In this document: positions 27,401 through 36,857 of the stretch, piece by piece
How positions within the stretch are numbered: position 1 is the first letter of the stretch
Layout of the letters: each line of letters begins with the position of its first letter
Origin: an uncultured Piscinibacter sp.
GTDB taxonomy: Bacteria; Pseudomonadota; Gammaproteobacteria; Burkholderiales; Burkholderiaceae_C
Reading direction: 5' to 3'
DNA: 64,000 bases
NCBI RefSeq assembly: GCF_937952055.1
Contig: NZ_CALFYO010000033.1
Span: 248,001-312,000 of the forward strand
Made by a program: the position numbers and the translations under genes
Notes under the pieces: generated by a model
The model's input: only the letters and a program-made list of their open reading frames with translations
Database searches by the model: none
Told to the model about the DNA's origin: nothing

Positions 27401-28623
27401 GCATGACCAGCACCCCTGAAGCACGCGCCTACGCCAATCCGGCGGCCGCTGCGCCCGCGCTGCCCTATGACGGCGGGCCGCCGCGCAGCCTGACGCGCGC
27501 CGGCTTCGATGCCGCGCTGGCCGAGATCTCGAGCTGGCCCGGTTATGCAGCGACGCCGCTGCGGGAACTGCCGGGGCTGGCGCGGCAGCTCGAAGTGGGC
27601 GAACTGCTCTACAAGGACGAGCGCGACCGCTTCCGCCTCGGCAGCTTCAAGGCGCTCGGCGGCGCGTACGCGGTGGCCAATGTGCTGCGCCACAAGGCCA
27701 TGTCCGCGCGCGGTCTCGCGCACGTCAGCTCGCGCGATCTGCTGTCGGGCGCCTTCGACGACGTCGTTCGCGGCGCGACCGTCACCTGCGCCACCGACGG
27801 CAACCATGGCCGCTCGGTGGCCTGGGGTGCACGGCTGTTCGGCTGCCGCTGCGTGATCTATGTGCACGAACATGTCAGCCAGGGCCGGCGCGACGCGATT
27901 GCCCGCTATGGCGCCGAGGTGCGCGAGGTGAAGGGCAACTACGACGACGCCGTGCGCCATGCGGCTGCGACTGCGGCGGCCGAAGGCTGGACCGTGGTGT
28001 CCGACACCTCGTACCCCGGCTACCGCGACATCCCCCTGGATGTGATGTGCGGCTACGGCGTGATGGGCGCCGAGATCGTGCAGCAGCTGGCCGGCCGCCC
28101 GGTGCCGACGCATGTGTTCGCGCAGGCCGGAGTCGGCGCGCTGGCGGCGGCGGTGTGTGCCACCTTCTGGCTACGCTGGGGCGAACGACGCCCGCGCTTC
28201 GTGGTGGTGGAGCCGACCCGGGCCGACTGCGTCTATCGCAGCCTGCAGGCGGGACGCCCGGTCGTCGTCGGGGGTGCCCTCGACACCGTGATGGCTGGGC
28301 TGGCCTGCGGCGAAGTGTCGGACCTGGCCTGGGAGGTGCTGCACAGCGGCGCCAACGTGGCGGTGGCGGTGGACGACGACTATGCGCTGCAGGCGATGCG
28401 CGTGCTCGCCGATCCGGCACCTGGCGACCCGCCGGTGGTGGCCGGCGAGACCGGGGGCGTCGGTCTGGCCGCGCTGCTCGCCGCCCGCGATCACCCGGCG
28501 CTGCGGCAGACGCTGGCACTGGACGATTCATCGCGCGTGCTGCTGCTGGGCAGCGAAGGAGACACCGACGCGGTGATCTACCGCGAGGTCGTGGGTCGCA
28601 GCGCCGAGGACGTGCTCAGGTGA
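27397..28623 (+). CDS. dpaL: diaminopropionate ammonia-lyase
   Basis: 408 residues, fold-type II PLP enzyme. The PLP lysine is K85 in FRLGSFKALGGAYA, preceded by YKDERDRF. CATDGNHGRSVAWGARLFGC and the glycine loop VVAGETGGVGLAAL complete the cofactor site. Diaminopropionate ammonia-lyase turns 2,3-diaminopropionate (D or L) into pyruvate plus two ammonia. It overlaps the DppF-type gene and the next carbamoyl hydrolase gene by 4 bases each, which ties it to an imported ureido or acyl diaminopropionate-like substrate (inference). Confidence 0.85.
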   Translation: MSMTSTPEARAYANPAAAAPALPYDGGPPRSLTRAGFDAALAEISSWPGYAATPLRELPGLARQLEVGELLYKDERDRFRLGSFKALGGAYAVANVLRHKAMSARGLAHVSSRDLLSGAFDDVVRGATVTCATDGNHGRSVAWGARLFGCRCVIYVHEHVSQGRRDAIARYGAEVREVKGNYDDAVRHAAATAAAEGWTVVSDTSYPGYRDIPLDVMCGYGVMGAEIVQQLAGRPVPTHVFAQAGVGALAAAVCATFWLRWGERRPRFVVVEPTRADCVYRSLQAGRPVVVGGALDTVMAGLACGEVSDLAWEVLHSGANVAVAVDDDYALQAMRVLADPAPGDPPVVAGETGGVGLAALLAARDHPALRQTLALDDSSRVLLLGSEGDTDAVIYREVVGRSAEDVLR

Positions 28624-29852
28624 GCACGGCCGCCGTGCACATCGACCCGGCGCGCCTGCTGGAACGCCTGGACAGTCTGGCGGCCATCGGCGCGACCGCC
28701 GAAGGCGCGTGCTGCCGTCTCGCGCTGACCGACGACGATCGCGCCGGGCGCGACAGGGTGGTGGCATGGATGCGCGAACTCGGCCTGCAGATCGCCGTCG
28801 ATGGCATCGGCAACATCTTCGGCCGCCGTCCCGGCCGGGAAGACCTGGCGCCGGTGATGACCGGCTCGCACATCGACACCGTGCGCACCGGCGGTCGCTA
28901 CGACGGCAACTACGGCGTGCTGGCGGGCCTGGAAGTGGTGCAGGCCCTGAACGACGCGGGCCTGACGACACGGCGCCCGCTGGTGGTCGGTGTGTTCACC
29001 AACGAGGAAGGCGCGCGCTTCCAGCCCGACATGCTGGGCTCGCTGGTGTACGCGGGCGGCCTGCCGCTGGAGCAGGCCTACGCCACGCGCGCCATCGATG
29101 GCGCGGGGCTGCGCGCGGAGCTCGAGCGCATCGGCTACCTGGGCGAGGCGCCACTGCCCCTGTGCACGCCTCATGCCTTCGTCGAACTGCACATCGAGCA
29201 GGGGCCGGTGCTCGACGCGGAGGGCGTGACCATCGGCGCCGTGCGCGACCTGCAGGGCATCTCGTGGCAGGAAGTCGACATCCGCGGACAGTCCAACCAT
29301 GCCGGCACGACGCCGATGCGGCTGCGTCACGATGCCGGCTATTGCGCCGCCGCGATCGGCAGCTTCCTGCGCCGCTTGGCCGACGAAATGGGCGGCAGCC
29401 AGGTGGCGACCATGGGCGCGCTGACGCTGCAGCCGAACCTGATCAACGTCATCGCCGCCCGTGCCAGGCTCACCGTGGACCTGCGCAACACCGACGAGGG
29501 CCTGCTGCAGCAGGCCGAGCGTCGGCTGGCGCAGTTCCTCGCGGAGCTGGCGTCGAACGAAGGGGTGAAGATCGAAACCCGGCCGTTGGCTCGCTTCGAG
29601 CCGGTGCGCTTCGACTCGGGCGTGGCCGATCTCATCGCGCGCACCGCGCAGCGGCTCGGCCATTCGCACCGCCCCATGAGCTCAGGAGCCGGGCACGATG
29701 CGCAGATGATGGCGCGCATCTGTCCCACCGCGATGATCTTCGTGCCCTCGGTCCAGGGCATCAGCCACAACCCGGCCGAACACACGGCGCCCGCGCACCT
29801 GCATGCCGGCGCCGAGGTGCTGCTGCACACCCTGCTCGAACTGTCGGCCTGA
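28620..29852 (+). CDS. M20 Zn-dependent N-carbamoyl-L-amino-acid hydrolase (AmaB/HyuC-like), copy 2
   Basis: 410 residues from GTG 28620, which overlaps the dpaL stop. Motifs parallel copy 1 at 14960: GSHIDTVRTGGRYDGNYGV, FTNEEGARFQP, VELHIEQGPVLD, QSNHAGTTPMRLRHDA and SGAGHDAQMMA. The family hydrolyses N-carbamoyl amino acids or beta-ureido compounds. Being inside the importer/dpaL operon, this copy probably acts on the imported compound. Confidence 0.85.
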   Translation: MSTAAVHIDPARLLERLDSLAAIGATAEGACCRLALTDDDRAGRDRVVAWMRELGLQIAVDGIGNIFGRRPGREDLAPVMTGSHIDTVRTGGRYDGNYGVLAGLEVVQALNDAGLTTRRPLVVGVFTNEEGARFQPDMLGSLVYAGGLPLEQAYATRAIDGAGLRAELERIGYLGEAPLPLCTPHAFVELHIEQGPVLDAEGVTIGAVRDLQGISWQEVDIRGQSNHAGTTPMRLRHDAGYCAAAIGSFLRRLADEMGGSQVATMGALTLQPNLINVIAARARLTVDLRNTDEGLLQQAERRLAQFLAELASNEGVKIETRPLARFEPVRFDSGVADLIARTAQRLGHSHRPMSSGAGHDAQMMARICPTAMIFVPSVQGISHNPAEHTAPAHLHAGAEVLLHTLLELSA

Positions 29853-29861
29853 GGAGCCACC

Positions 29862-30818
29862 ATGCCGAGAATCATCACCGTGGGCGCCGCCCAGCTCGGG
29901 CCCATTGCCCGCAGCGACTCCCGTGCCCAGGTGGTCGAGCGCATGCTCGCGCTGATGCGCGACGCCCGGTCCAACGGCTGCGACCTGGTGGTGTTCCCGG
30001 AACTGGCGCTCACCACCTTCTTCCCGCGCTGGTACTTCGAGCATCAGCAGGACATCGACGCTTTCTTCGAGCGCGCCATGCCCAGCCCGGACACGCAGCC
30101 GCTGTTCGATGCGGCGCGCACGCTCGGTGTGGGTTTCTGCCTCGGCTACGCCGAACTGGTGGAGGAGGGCGGGAGGCTGCGCCGCTTCAACACCGCCATC
30201 ACGGTCGACAAGCAAGGCGCCATCGTCGCGCGCTACCGCAAGATCCACCTGCCCGGCCATGCGGAGCACGAGCCGTGGCGGCGCTTCCAGCACCTGGAGA
30301 AGCGCTACTTCGAGGTCGGCAACCTGGGCTTCCCGGCCTTCCGGGCGAACTTCGGCGAAGGCAAGGCCGGCATCTTCGGCATGGCCATCTGCAACGACAG
30401 GCGATGGTCCGAGACCTATCGCGTGCTCGGCCTGCAGGGAGTCGAGATGATCCTCATCGGCTACAACACGCCGGTGCACAACCCGCCCGCGCCCGAGCAC
30501 GATGCGCTCTCGCACTTCCACAACGAGCTGGTGATGCAGGCGGGCGCGTATCAGAACGGCACCTGGGTGGTGGGCGTGGCCAAGGCCGGCAACGAAGAGG
30601 GCGTCGAGCAGATCGGCAACTCGATCATCGTGGCGCCTTCGGGAGAGATCGTCGGCGCCTGCACCACCACCGGCGACGAACTCGCCGTCGCACGCTGCGA
30701 CCTGGATCTCACAGCGTCCTACAAGAACACCACCTTCAATTTCGCCCGCCATCGCGAGCCCGCGCAGTACCGCATGATCGTGGAGCGAAAGGGCGCGGTG
30801 CCGCCGGCCCAGGATTGA
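29862..30818 (+). CDS. N-carbamoyl-D-amino-acid hydrolase (nitrilase superfamily)
   Basis: 318 residues with GAGGAG before ATG 29862. The nitrilase catalytic triad is visible: E47 (VVFPELALT), K127 (YRKIHLPG), C177 (GMAICNDRRW). The first two positions are the same as I recall for the Agrobacterium D-carbamoylase (E47/K127/C172), and the WYFEHQQDIDAFFE and HLEKRYFEVGNLGFP segments are typical. It hydrolyses N-carbamoyl-D-amino acids to D-amino acids. It is the last gene of the long plus-strand operon and converges on an aldolase-like gene. Confidence 0.9.
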   Translation: MPRIITVGAAQLGPIARSDSRAQVVERMLALMRDARSNGCDLVVFPELALTTFFPRWYFEHQQDIDAFFERAMPSPDTQPLFDAARTLGVGFCLGYAELVEEGGRLRRFNTAITVDKQGAIVARYRKIHLPGHAEHEPWRRFQHLEKRYFEVGNLGFPAFRANFGEGKAGIFGMAICNDRRWSETYRVLGLQGVEMILIGYNTPVHNPPAPEHDALSHFHNELVMQAGAYQNGTWVVGVAKAGNEEGVEQIGNSIIVAPSGEIVGACTTTGDELAVARCDLDLTASYKNTTFNFARHREPAQYRMIVERKGAVPPAQD

Positions 30819-30875
30819 GCCCCAGCAGACGGCTGCCTGGACGCCATGCGGCCATCCAGGGACACGGGCGCCAGT

Positions 30876-31652
30876 TCAGTCCCTGAGATCCGGATCGCTG
30901 GCGACGATGTCGTCCCACAGCGTCTGGAACGAAAGCCAGCCAAAGCGAGGCGAGCCGAGCGTCGACGCCAGCCAGCCTGCGTCCTCGGCGGGGTACTGCG
31001 TCGGCGTGCCGGCTGCTTCCGCACGCAGCTGGTCATCGCAGCAGCGATTCATCAGCACGAACCACCAGGCGGCCTCGTCCACCGAAGAGCCGGTCGTGAA
31101 GATGCCGTGGCCCGCGTGGATCGCCACTCGCTCGTCGCCAAAGGCGCGCGCAAAGCGCTCGGCGGACGCGGTGTCGCGTACCAGTCTCGGCTCGCGGATC
31201 AGGGCCTGCTGCCCATAGAAGACGCTGGCATCTTGAGTGATCGGATCGAGCAGGCGTTCGAGCGCCGCCCAGGTCGACGCGGCGGATGCATGGGCGTGGC
31301 ACACCGCCGCCACGTCGGGTCTTGCGCGGTGCAACGCCGTGTGCAACAGCAGGCCGACTGGGTTGACCGCACCGTCGCCCTGGACGACGCGGCCCTGGTG
31401 GTCGACCTGCACCAACTGCGAGGCCTTGACGCGGTGCATCGGAACGCCAATGGGGTTGACCCAGAAGCAGTCGGCCCGCTGCGGATCGCGAACCGTGATA
31501 TGGCCCAGCAGCCCCTCGGACAGTCCGCGGCGGCCCAGAATCCGACAGGCGGCCGCGAGCCGTTCCTGCACGTGCCGACGTTCGGCCTCCTTCGTCTCGA
31601 AGACAGGCGGCTCGCGGGTGGCAAAGGCATTGATCGAGACGGTGGTCTGCAT
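30876..31652 (-). CDS. class II aldolase/adducin-family protein
   Basis: 258 residues. It has the class II aldolase features LSEGLLGHITVRDP, the Zn-binding His pair in AVCHAHASAAS and the later GHGIFTTGSSVDEAAWWF. Members cleave or epimerise sugar phosphates, or act in hydroxy-acid catabolism. Start: ATG 31652. A broken hairpin around 30835-30861 separates it from the convergent carbamoylase gene. It may serve the catabolic block but nothing in the sequence proves it. Confidence 0.75.
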   Translation of the reverse strand: MQTTVSINAFATREPPVFETKEAERRHVQERLAAACRILGRRGLSEGLLGHITVRDPQRADCFWVNPIGVPMHRVKASQLVQVDHQGRVVQGDGAVNPVGLLLHTALHRARPDVAAVCHAHASAASTWAALERLLDPITQDASVFYGQQALIREPRLVRDTASAERFARAFGDERVAIHAGHGIFTTGSSVDEAAWWFVLMNRCCDDQLRAEAAGTPTQYPAEDAGWLASTLGSPRFGWLSFQTLWDDIVASDPDLRD

Positions 31653-32959
31653 GTGGCCCGCTCTCAACTGGGGGGGCTGCGCCGGGACAACGCAGTGCGC
31701 AAAGCGAAGGCACCGATGATGCGCCACAGCGCGAGCAGCGCGCAAGCGCCGGCCAGCGCGAGCAGGCGCGTGTAGTGCTTTCCTCTTGTCCTGGCGTGCC
31801 CACCTGTTCACGATGCGGCGAAGACAAGGTGGACGAACTGAGACGTCGAAAGTCGCGTTCGGCTCGTGACCTGCCGCGCGCGCGTGCCGGTGCGACAGTC
31901 GGCAAGGGATCTCGCGCGCTGCTCCAATCGTCATGGCCAGGGTCAGCGCCCGCAGCACGTCCGATGGCGGGCGTTGGCGCCTGCGCACGGAGTCCCGGAC
32001 GAATGGCCGCAAGCGGCCTGGGATCGTGAGTACCGCCCGCGTTGGCTGCGGACGGCAAGCGCTGCAAAGCGATCGGAAGCCGCTGTGGGCGCCTGTGTCA
32101 GCAACCGGTCGGAGCTGGACAGGCAGTGCGCATTTTCAGGGATGATGCGGGACTGCATCGTCCGACGGATCAGAACCATTCAAGGTCAGATCCCGTCGAC
32201 TTGCCCGCCCATTTCACGCTGATTCGCGCCGACGGACCGGACCATCTGGCAAATGCGGGCTGAGAGCAATGAGGGGCCACTCAGTTCGTGCACTCACAGT
32301 TGAGTCGGTGCAAGTGCCGAACCTCTAAGTGGCAGACCAGATCGCTTCTGAACGTCACTCCTTGGTCTCGACTTGCGGGACGAGAGCGGTCGATCCGCAG
32401 GGGTTGAGTAGTTGCCAGCGGCAGACTCTGCGTCCTCGTATTGAGACCGCACGTGCAGGGCTACCTCGCCATCGAGATGCGAGCCGACGATCAGTCCCAA
32501 TGAAATCAACGACTTGCGAGAAAAATGTCTGACAGATGACAGCAGATGGCTGTCAATGTGTTGTCGTTGAAAGCGTCTTTGAGCGCTACTTGCATGCGCG
32601 GGCTACCTCGGAACTCGACGACGAATATGGTTGTGTGACGTCCGAGGGGGCGGCATTCCGAGCTCAACGAACTCGACGCCGAACCCAAGGGTGCCCGCAT
32701 TCACCTCGTCGGCAAAGCCGGACGGCGTCGCAGCATTGTGCGTCCGCTTCAGACTGGCTGCTGCCGTGCGCGTTCGGCGGCAAGAAGTCGGCGGACCTCG
32801 GAATCCTGACTTTGGCTGTCTCTCAGTCCCAGCGTCGGCTACGACCCTGCAATCAGTAGGTCACTAACGGTTGATCGGTGACGCCGACAAACTACGGCTG
32901 GAGCAAGTCGAGTGACCGGTCTGGCCGTCGGCGAACTCATCATCCCGACCCTCTGCTGA

Positions 32960-33184
32960 CTCAGCATCTGCGGATCTGACTGCCGCAAAGCGGGCATTGA
33001 GCTCAACTTTCCCGCTCACCGCGGCTCGGCGGGCTTCGACGTCGAGACCTCGCCGTTGGACCGCAAGCTGGTGGTGCAACTGGCTACTTGCGGGTTCACG
33101 CAGGTCGGGCTGAGCGTGGTTCACTGCGGCGGGCACAACGGAAACATCGAGTTCGCTCACCACGGGCGCACGATCGTCTCCTGA
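32960..33184 (+). pseudogene. start-less gene remnant
   Basis: A 74-codon frame with no ATG/GTG at its head (stop at 32957) ending in TGA at 33182-33184. The translation (CRKAGIELNFPAHRG... GFDVETSPLDRKLVVQLATC, GFTQVGLSVVHCGGHNGN, IEFAHHGRTIVS) has natural-protein composition, unlike the neighbouring frames. I do not recognise the family. A perfect hairpin 30 bases later looks like its transcript end, supporting a decayed gene. Confidence 0.3.
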
Positions 33185-33214
33185 TGGTCGATTTGTGGCT
33201 CGAGATACAGGGAC

Positions 33215-33242
33215 CACAGCCTCGGCACGGGCCGAGGCTGTG
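33215..33242. terminator. strong hairpin (11-bp stem)
   Basis: CACAGCCTCGG and CCGAGGCTGTG form a perfect 11-bp stem with a 6-base loop, followed by TCGTTTC. It lies 30 bases after the stop of the gene remnant and about 70 bases before the DUF1840 gene, consistent with a terminator. Confidence 0.6.
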
Positions 33243-33315
33243 TCGTTTCAAGCACCGGAGCGTTCGAAAGCGCGGTGTTGTGCCCGCTGCAGGGGCCAAG
33301 TCTGGAGGCAGTCCG

Positions 33316-33636
33316 ATGATCTACAAGTCCCAGTGCAAGGCCACCGGCGACGTACTCATGCTGGGCCTGGGCGGCGATGAGGTGCCGCGCGCGATGGGCA
33401 TCGCCCTGGCAACCCGGGGCGTTATCGAGCCTGCGGCCAGGTCCGTGGCGATTGAGGCGATCGAGGCAGCCGTGGCACGTGACAGCGCGGCGCAGGACCT
33501 GTCCGGGCATGCGGCCCGAGAGGGCGCGGCGCCACCCGAAGACGGCGGCATGACCCTGCGCCAGAGGGCGTGGCCGCTGACGGAGATGATCAAGCGGGCC
33601 CAGGCGGCCCGGAAACCTATCGTCACGGGCACCTGA
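33316..33636 (+). CDS. DUF1840 domain-containing protein
   Basis: 106 residues, ATG 33316 with GGAGG upstream. It opens MIYKSQCKATGDVLMLGLGG, has an alanine-rich middle (AIEAIEAAVARD) and ends with the conserved LRQRAWPLTEMIKRAQAARKPIV block; this is the beta-proteobacterial DUF1840 family. It is a small soluble protein of unknown function, often single-copy in Burkholderiales. Confidence 0.85.
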   Translation: MIYKSQCKATGDVLMLGLGGDEVPRAMGIALATRGVIEPAARSVAIEAIEAAVARDSAAQDLSGHAAREGAAPPEDGGMTLRQRAWPLTEMIKRAQAARKPIVTGT

Positions 33637-34078
33637 TCCGGCCCCGGGGCTCGACCGCCGCCGTTGGTCGTCGACGCCATGGCTGGCCCCGGCCGTTGTC
33701 GTGCGGAGCACGGCAGCACGTCGGCGATGCCGAGCGGGTCCGATGACCGCGGGAAGCAAGGTGCGTTCGTGGATCTTCACGCTGCGCGAGCGTCGATGTG
33801 AGGCTGGCGGGCCGCGGCACGCGATCGCGGACGTCAGGCCCTTCTGCCGCGCCCGTGTGGCGGGCTGCGACTCGCGCTACGCCGATCGTGCGATGCATCG
33901 AGAAGGACCGACCCGCCGCCTCCTCGCAGTGGCAGACGCTGGGCTCAGGCCATCCGCTGCGGACCGAGTCCGGGCCCGTGGTCAAGGCGAGGATACGCAC
34001 TGACCTCCGTCAAGACCGGGGCGCGGCGGCCAAGGTAGAAATGGTCGCGGCGGTTGCGTATGGGGAAGATCTGATCCG
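33637..34078. other. intergenic, no gene seen
   Basis: 442 bases between DUF1840 and the CFA-synthase-like gene. The frames here have low-complexity, arginine-rich translations and no ribosome sites. I see no RNA gene, repeat or clear promoter. Confidence 0.4.
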
Positions 34079-35329
34079 ATGACGACTGTGCCCTCGCGCG
34101 CCGCCCGGCAGGGCGGCCTATCCTTGTCACAGGCGCTGGTTCGGCGCATCGTCGACAGCGTGGCCGAGGGCCAGAAGTACCACCTGAAGGTGGTCTTCGC
34201 CGACGGCAGCGTTCACCACAGCAGCCGGCTCGGAGAGCCGGACATCACGATCATCTTCCGCAAGACCTCCGCGCAATGGCGGATGGCGTTCGGCGGCGTC
34301 TTCGAGTTCCTCGAGTCGTACTTCAGAGGCGACGTCGACATCATCGGCGAGCACGGCCTGCGCCGGTTGATCCACCTCGGCTACCGCAGGCCGTTCGGGC
34401 GGTTCGAGCATCCGCTGACGTGCCTAAAGCGGCACTGGCTCGAGTGGCGCCAGAACAACCGGGATCGCGATCAGGCCAGGCGCAATGCCACCTTCCACTA
34501 CGGCCTGCCGATGGAGTTCTTCCATCTCGTGCTTGGCGAGACGTACGGTTACAGCGAGGGGCTCTGGACCGATGCGACGCGCGGACTCGACCAGGCGCAG
34601 CACGACAACTTCGATCTCATCTGCCGCAAGCTGCGGTTGCAGCCGGGCGACAGGCTGGTCGAGGTCGGCCCGGGCTGGGGCTACATGTCCATGCTCGCCG
34701 CGCGGAAGTATGGTGCCGTGGTGACGGCCTATGGACTCGTCGCCAGCCAGAACGACGGCATGCGCCGGCTGATGCAGGCCCGGGGCTTCCGCGGCGACCT
34801 CACGCTTGTCGAGAAGGACCATCGCGACCTCTCCGACGAGCCCGGCCGGTACGACCGCTTCGTGTCGATCGGCGTGCACGAACACGCGGGACGCGACTGC
34901 AACGAGGCGTGGATTCGCAGCATCGCCCTCGGGCTGCGGGCCGGTGGCATCGGCCTGATCTCCGCCACGTTCAACATGCAGGCGCGGCCCACCAACTACT
35001 GCACGATCAAGCACATCTTCCCCGGCGGCTACATTCCCAGCCTGGCACAGACGCTGTCGCTGATGGAAAGGCATGGGTTGAACCTGCTCTCGATCGAGAA
35101 CCGGTCGTACCACTACCACCGCACGGTGGTCCATTGGCTCACGAACTTCGAGACGAACTGGGAGCGCATTCGCTCGATAGACCCCGCCCGATTTGACGAA
35201 GCCTTCCGCCGGGCGTGGCTTTTCTATCTGGGCGGCGCGGCAGAAACCTTCGAGGCTGCGCAGGAAACTATCAACTGCTACCACGTCACGTTCGTCAAGG
35301 GGCACGGCACGGATGCCGATCCGCGTTGA
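34079..35329 (+). CDS. cyclopropane-fatty-acyl-phospholipid synthase-like methyltransferase
   Basis: 416 residues. An N-terminal lipid-binding region (~1-110) is followed by the CFA-synthase landmarks: NATFHYGLPMEFFHLVLGET YGYSEGLW (counterpart of the HYDLGN...YS motif), the SAM site LVEVGPGWGYMSMLAARKYG and IGVHEHAGRD in place of the usual GMFEHVG. It should transfer a methylene or methyl group from SAM to membrane-lipid acyl chains. It is more distant than canonical Cfa, so the exact product is open. It converges on nhaA. Confidence 0.8.
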   Translation: MTTVPSRAARQGGLSLSQALVRRIVDSVAEGQKYHLKVVFADGSVHHSSRLGEPDITIIFRKTSAQWRMAFGGVFEFLESYFRGDVDIIGEHGLRRLIHLGYRRPFGRFEHPLTCLKRHWLEWRQNNRDRDQARRNATFHYGLPMEFFHLVLGETYGYSEGLWTDATRGLDQAQHDNFDLICRKLRLQPGDRLVEVGPGWGYMSMLAARKYGAVVTAYGLVASQNDGMRRLMQARGFRGDLTLVEKDHRDLSDEPGRYDRFVSIGVHEHAGRDCNEAWIRSIALGLRAGGIGLISATFNMQARPTNYCTIKHIFPGGYIPSLAQTLSLMERHGLNLLSIENRSYHYHRTVVHWLTNFETNWERIRSIDPARFDEAFRRAWLFYLGGAAETFEAAQETINCYHVTFVKGHGTDADPR

Positions 35330-35442
35330 TGGCGAGCGACTCGCCAGGTCCATGGCCGACGAGCTGGCGGTGGCTGACCGCAACTTGCTGGCGTCGGCGC
35401 CGGTAAGCCACGCCCGGACGGGCGTTCCGCCGAGCCGCGATG

Positions 35443-36792
35443 TCATCCCACCTCCCGTTCGAGAAGCCCGTCATGCGCGGGCAACGACATGAGCAGTGCA
35501 ACACCCGCCACCGCGGAAAGGACGGATGCCGCGAAGATTCCCAGCTTCGCGCTGTTGACCAGACTCGAGTCGAAGGCCAGATTGGCAATGAAGAGTGCCA
35601 TCGTGAAGCCGATTCCGGCGAGCACCCCCCCGCCAGCCAGTGATCTCCAAGTCAGATCCGGGGAGCGCACGGCGATGCCAGAGCGCACCGCCAGCCATGT
35701 GAACGATAGGACACCGATGGGTTTGCCAAGAGCGAAACCGACGAACACCGCCAGCGTGACGGAGGTGCCGAGACCCTCCGAAGACAGCGGCAGGCCGGCG
35801 TTGGCGAACGCGAAGAGCGGCATGACCACGAAGGCGACCCACGGGTGCAACTGGATTTCCAGACGCTCGACCGGAGACAGCGCCTCGCGCGCTGCGATCT
35901 CGGCCATCTGCAAGGTCTGACGACCCTTGGTGTCGCCGCTTCCGTGGTCGCCGGCTGGATGCGCTACGACCTGGTTCAAGATGCCGTAAAGACGCTCGTC
36001 GGTGACCCATCTGCGGGCCGGCGTCATCAACCCCAGTACCACGCCAGTCAGCGTTGCGTGGATGCCCGATGCGTCCACCGCGAGCCAGATGAAAGCGCCC
36101 GCCAAGGAGTAAAGCGCAAGACTTCGTATGCCGATCAACGCCATCCCGTGAACAAGCACGATGCCGAGCGCGCCCAAGGCGAGCGCGCCCCAGGCCACGT
36201 GGCTGCTGTAGCCGATGGCGACGACAAGAATCGCACCGAGATCATCGACGATCGCCAGCGAGAGCATGAACACGCGCAGGCTCTGCGGGATGCGCGATCC
36301 CAGAAGCGCAAGGCAGCCGATGACGAACGCGGTATCGGTTGCCATGACGGTGCCCCAGCCGCTTTGGCCCGGTTGGCCCGACTGCAGCACCAGATAGAGC
36401 GCGGCCGGCACCAGCATCCCACCGAGCGCAGCGGCAATGGATAGCGCGGCCACGCGCGGCTTGTTCAGTTCGCCCAGGACCAGCTCTCGCTTGAGCTCCA
36501 ATGCGACGACGAAGAAGAACAGCGTCATCAGCCCATCGTTGATCCACTCCCGCAGCGAGCGGGCGAATGTCCACGTGCCGATCTGAAGACCGATCGGCGT
36601 CTCCCAGATCTGCTCGAACTGGTGCGCCCAGGGGGAGTTGGAGATCAGCAGGGCGGCGACCGTGAGCAGCAGAAGAACGACTCCCCCGGCGGCCTCGATG
36701 CGAAAGAACCGGGTCACCCGTCTTGTGAGCCGATCGACCAGTTCCTTCGGCAGTTGAGTGGTTCCGGTCGTGACGGTTCGGTCTTCACTCAT
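35443..36792 (-). CDS. nhaA: Na+/H+ antiporter NhaA
   Basis: 449 residues with about twelve hydrophobic segments. Hallmarks are the paired aspartates in LSLAIVDDLGAILVVA (ion-binding site), FFFVVALELKRELVLGEL near the first periplasmic loop, and MATDTAFVIGCLALLG. The long cytosolic C-terminal region continues the fold with LAGGGVLAGIGFTMALFIANLAF. It exchanges Na+ for protons across the inner membrane. It lies next to other envelope and stress genes and converges on the CFA-like gene. Confidence 0.9.
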   Translation of the reverse strand: MSEDRTVTTGTTQLPKELVDRLTRRVTRFFRIEAAGGVVLLLLTVAALLISNSPWAHQFEQIWETPIGLQIGTWTFARSLREWINDGLMTLFFFVVALELKRELVLGELNKPRVAALSIAAALGGMLVPAALYLVLQSGQPGQSGWGTVMATDTAFVIGCLALLGSRIPQSLRVFMLSLAIVDDLGAILVVAIGYSSHVAWGALALGALGIVLVHGMALIGIRSLALYSLAGAFIWLAVDASGIHATLTGVVLGLMTPARRWVTDERLYGILNQVVAHPAGDHGSGDTKGRQTLQMAEIAAREALSPVERLEIQLHPWVAFVVMPLFAFANAGLPLSSEGLGTSVTLAVFVGFALGKPIGVLSFTWLAVRSGIAVRSPDLTWRSLAGGGVLAGIGFTMALFIANLAFDSSLVNSAKLGIFAASVLSAVAGVALLMSLPAHDGLLEREVG

Positions 36793-36857
36793 GGTCAGTG
36801 CCTGGGATGCATTGCAACGGAAGGATCGGGAGGGCTGAAGCCCGTGCCGCAGGCCGA

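Larger units (their letters stand above)
31653..33315. other. 1.66-kb stretch without an intact gene
   Basis: Many short overlapping frames, but none with a ribosome site and family-like composition. The only coding-like piece is a start-less 74-codon remnant at 32960-33184 followed by a strong hairpin. Base composition is lower in GC than the flanking operons, and the region reads like decayed accessory DNA. Confidence 0.5.

Noticed and set aside
30835..30861. Hairpin between carbamoylase and aldolase genes
   Set aside because: Stem is interrupted (CCTGGA/TCCAGG plus mismatches) and lacks a T-run; too weak to list as a terminator.
33701..34003. 100-codon frame between DUF1840 and CFA genes
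   Set aside because: Low-complexity Arg-rich translation, no ribosome site, overlapping equally poor frames.
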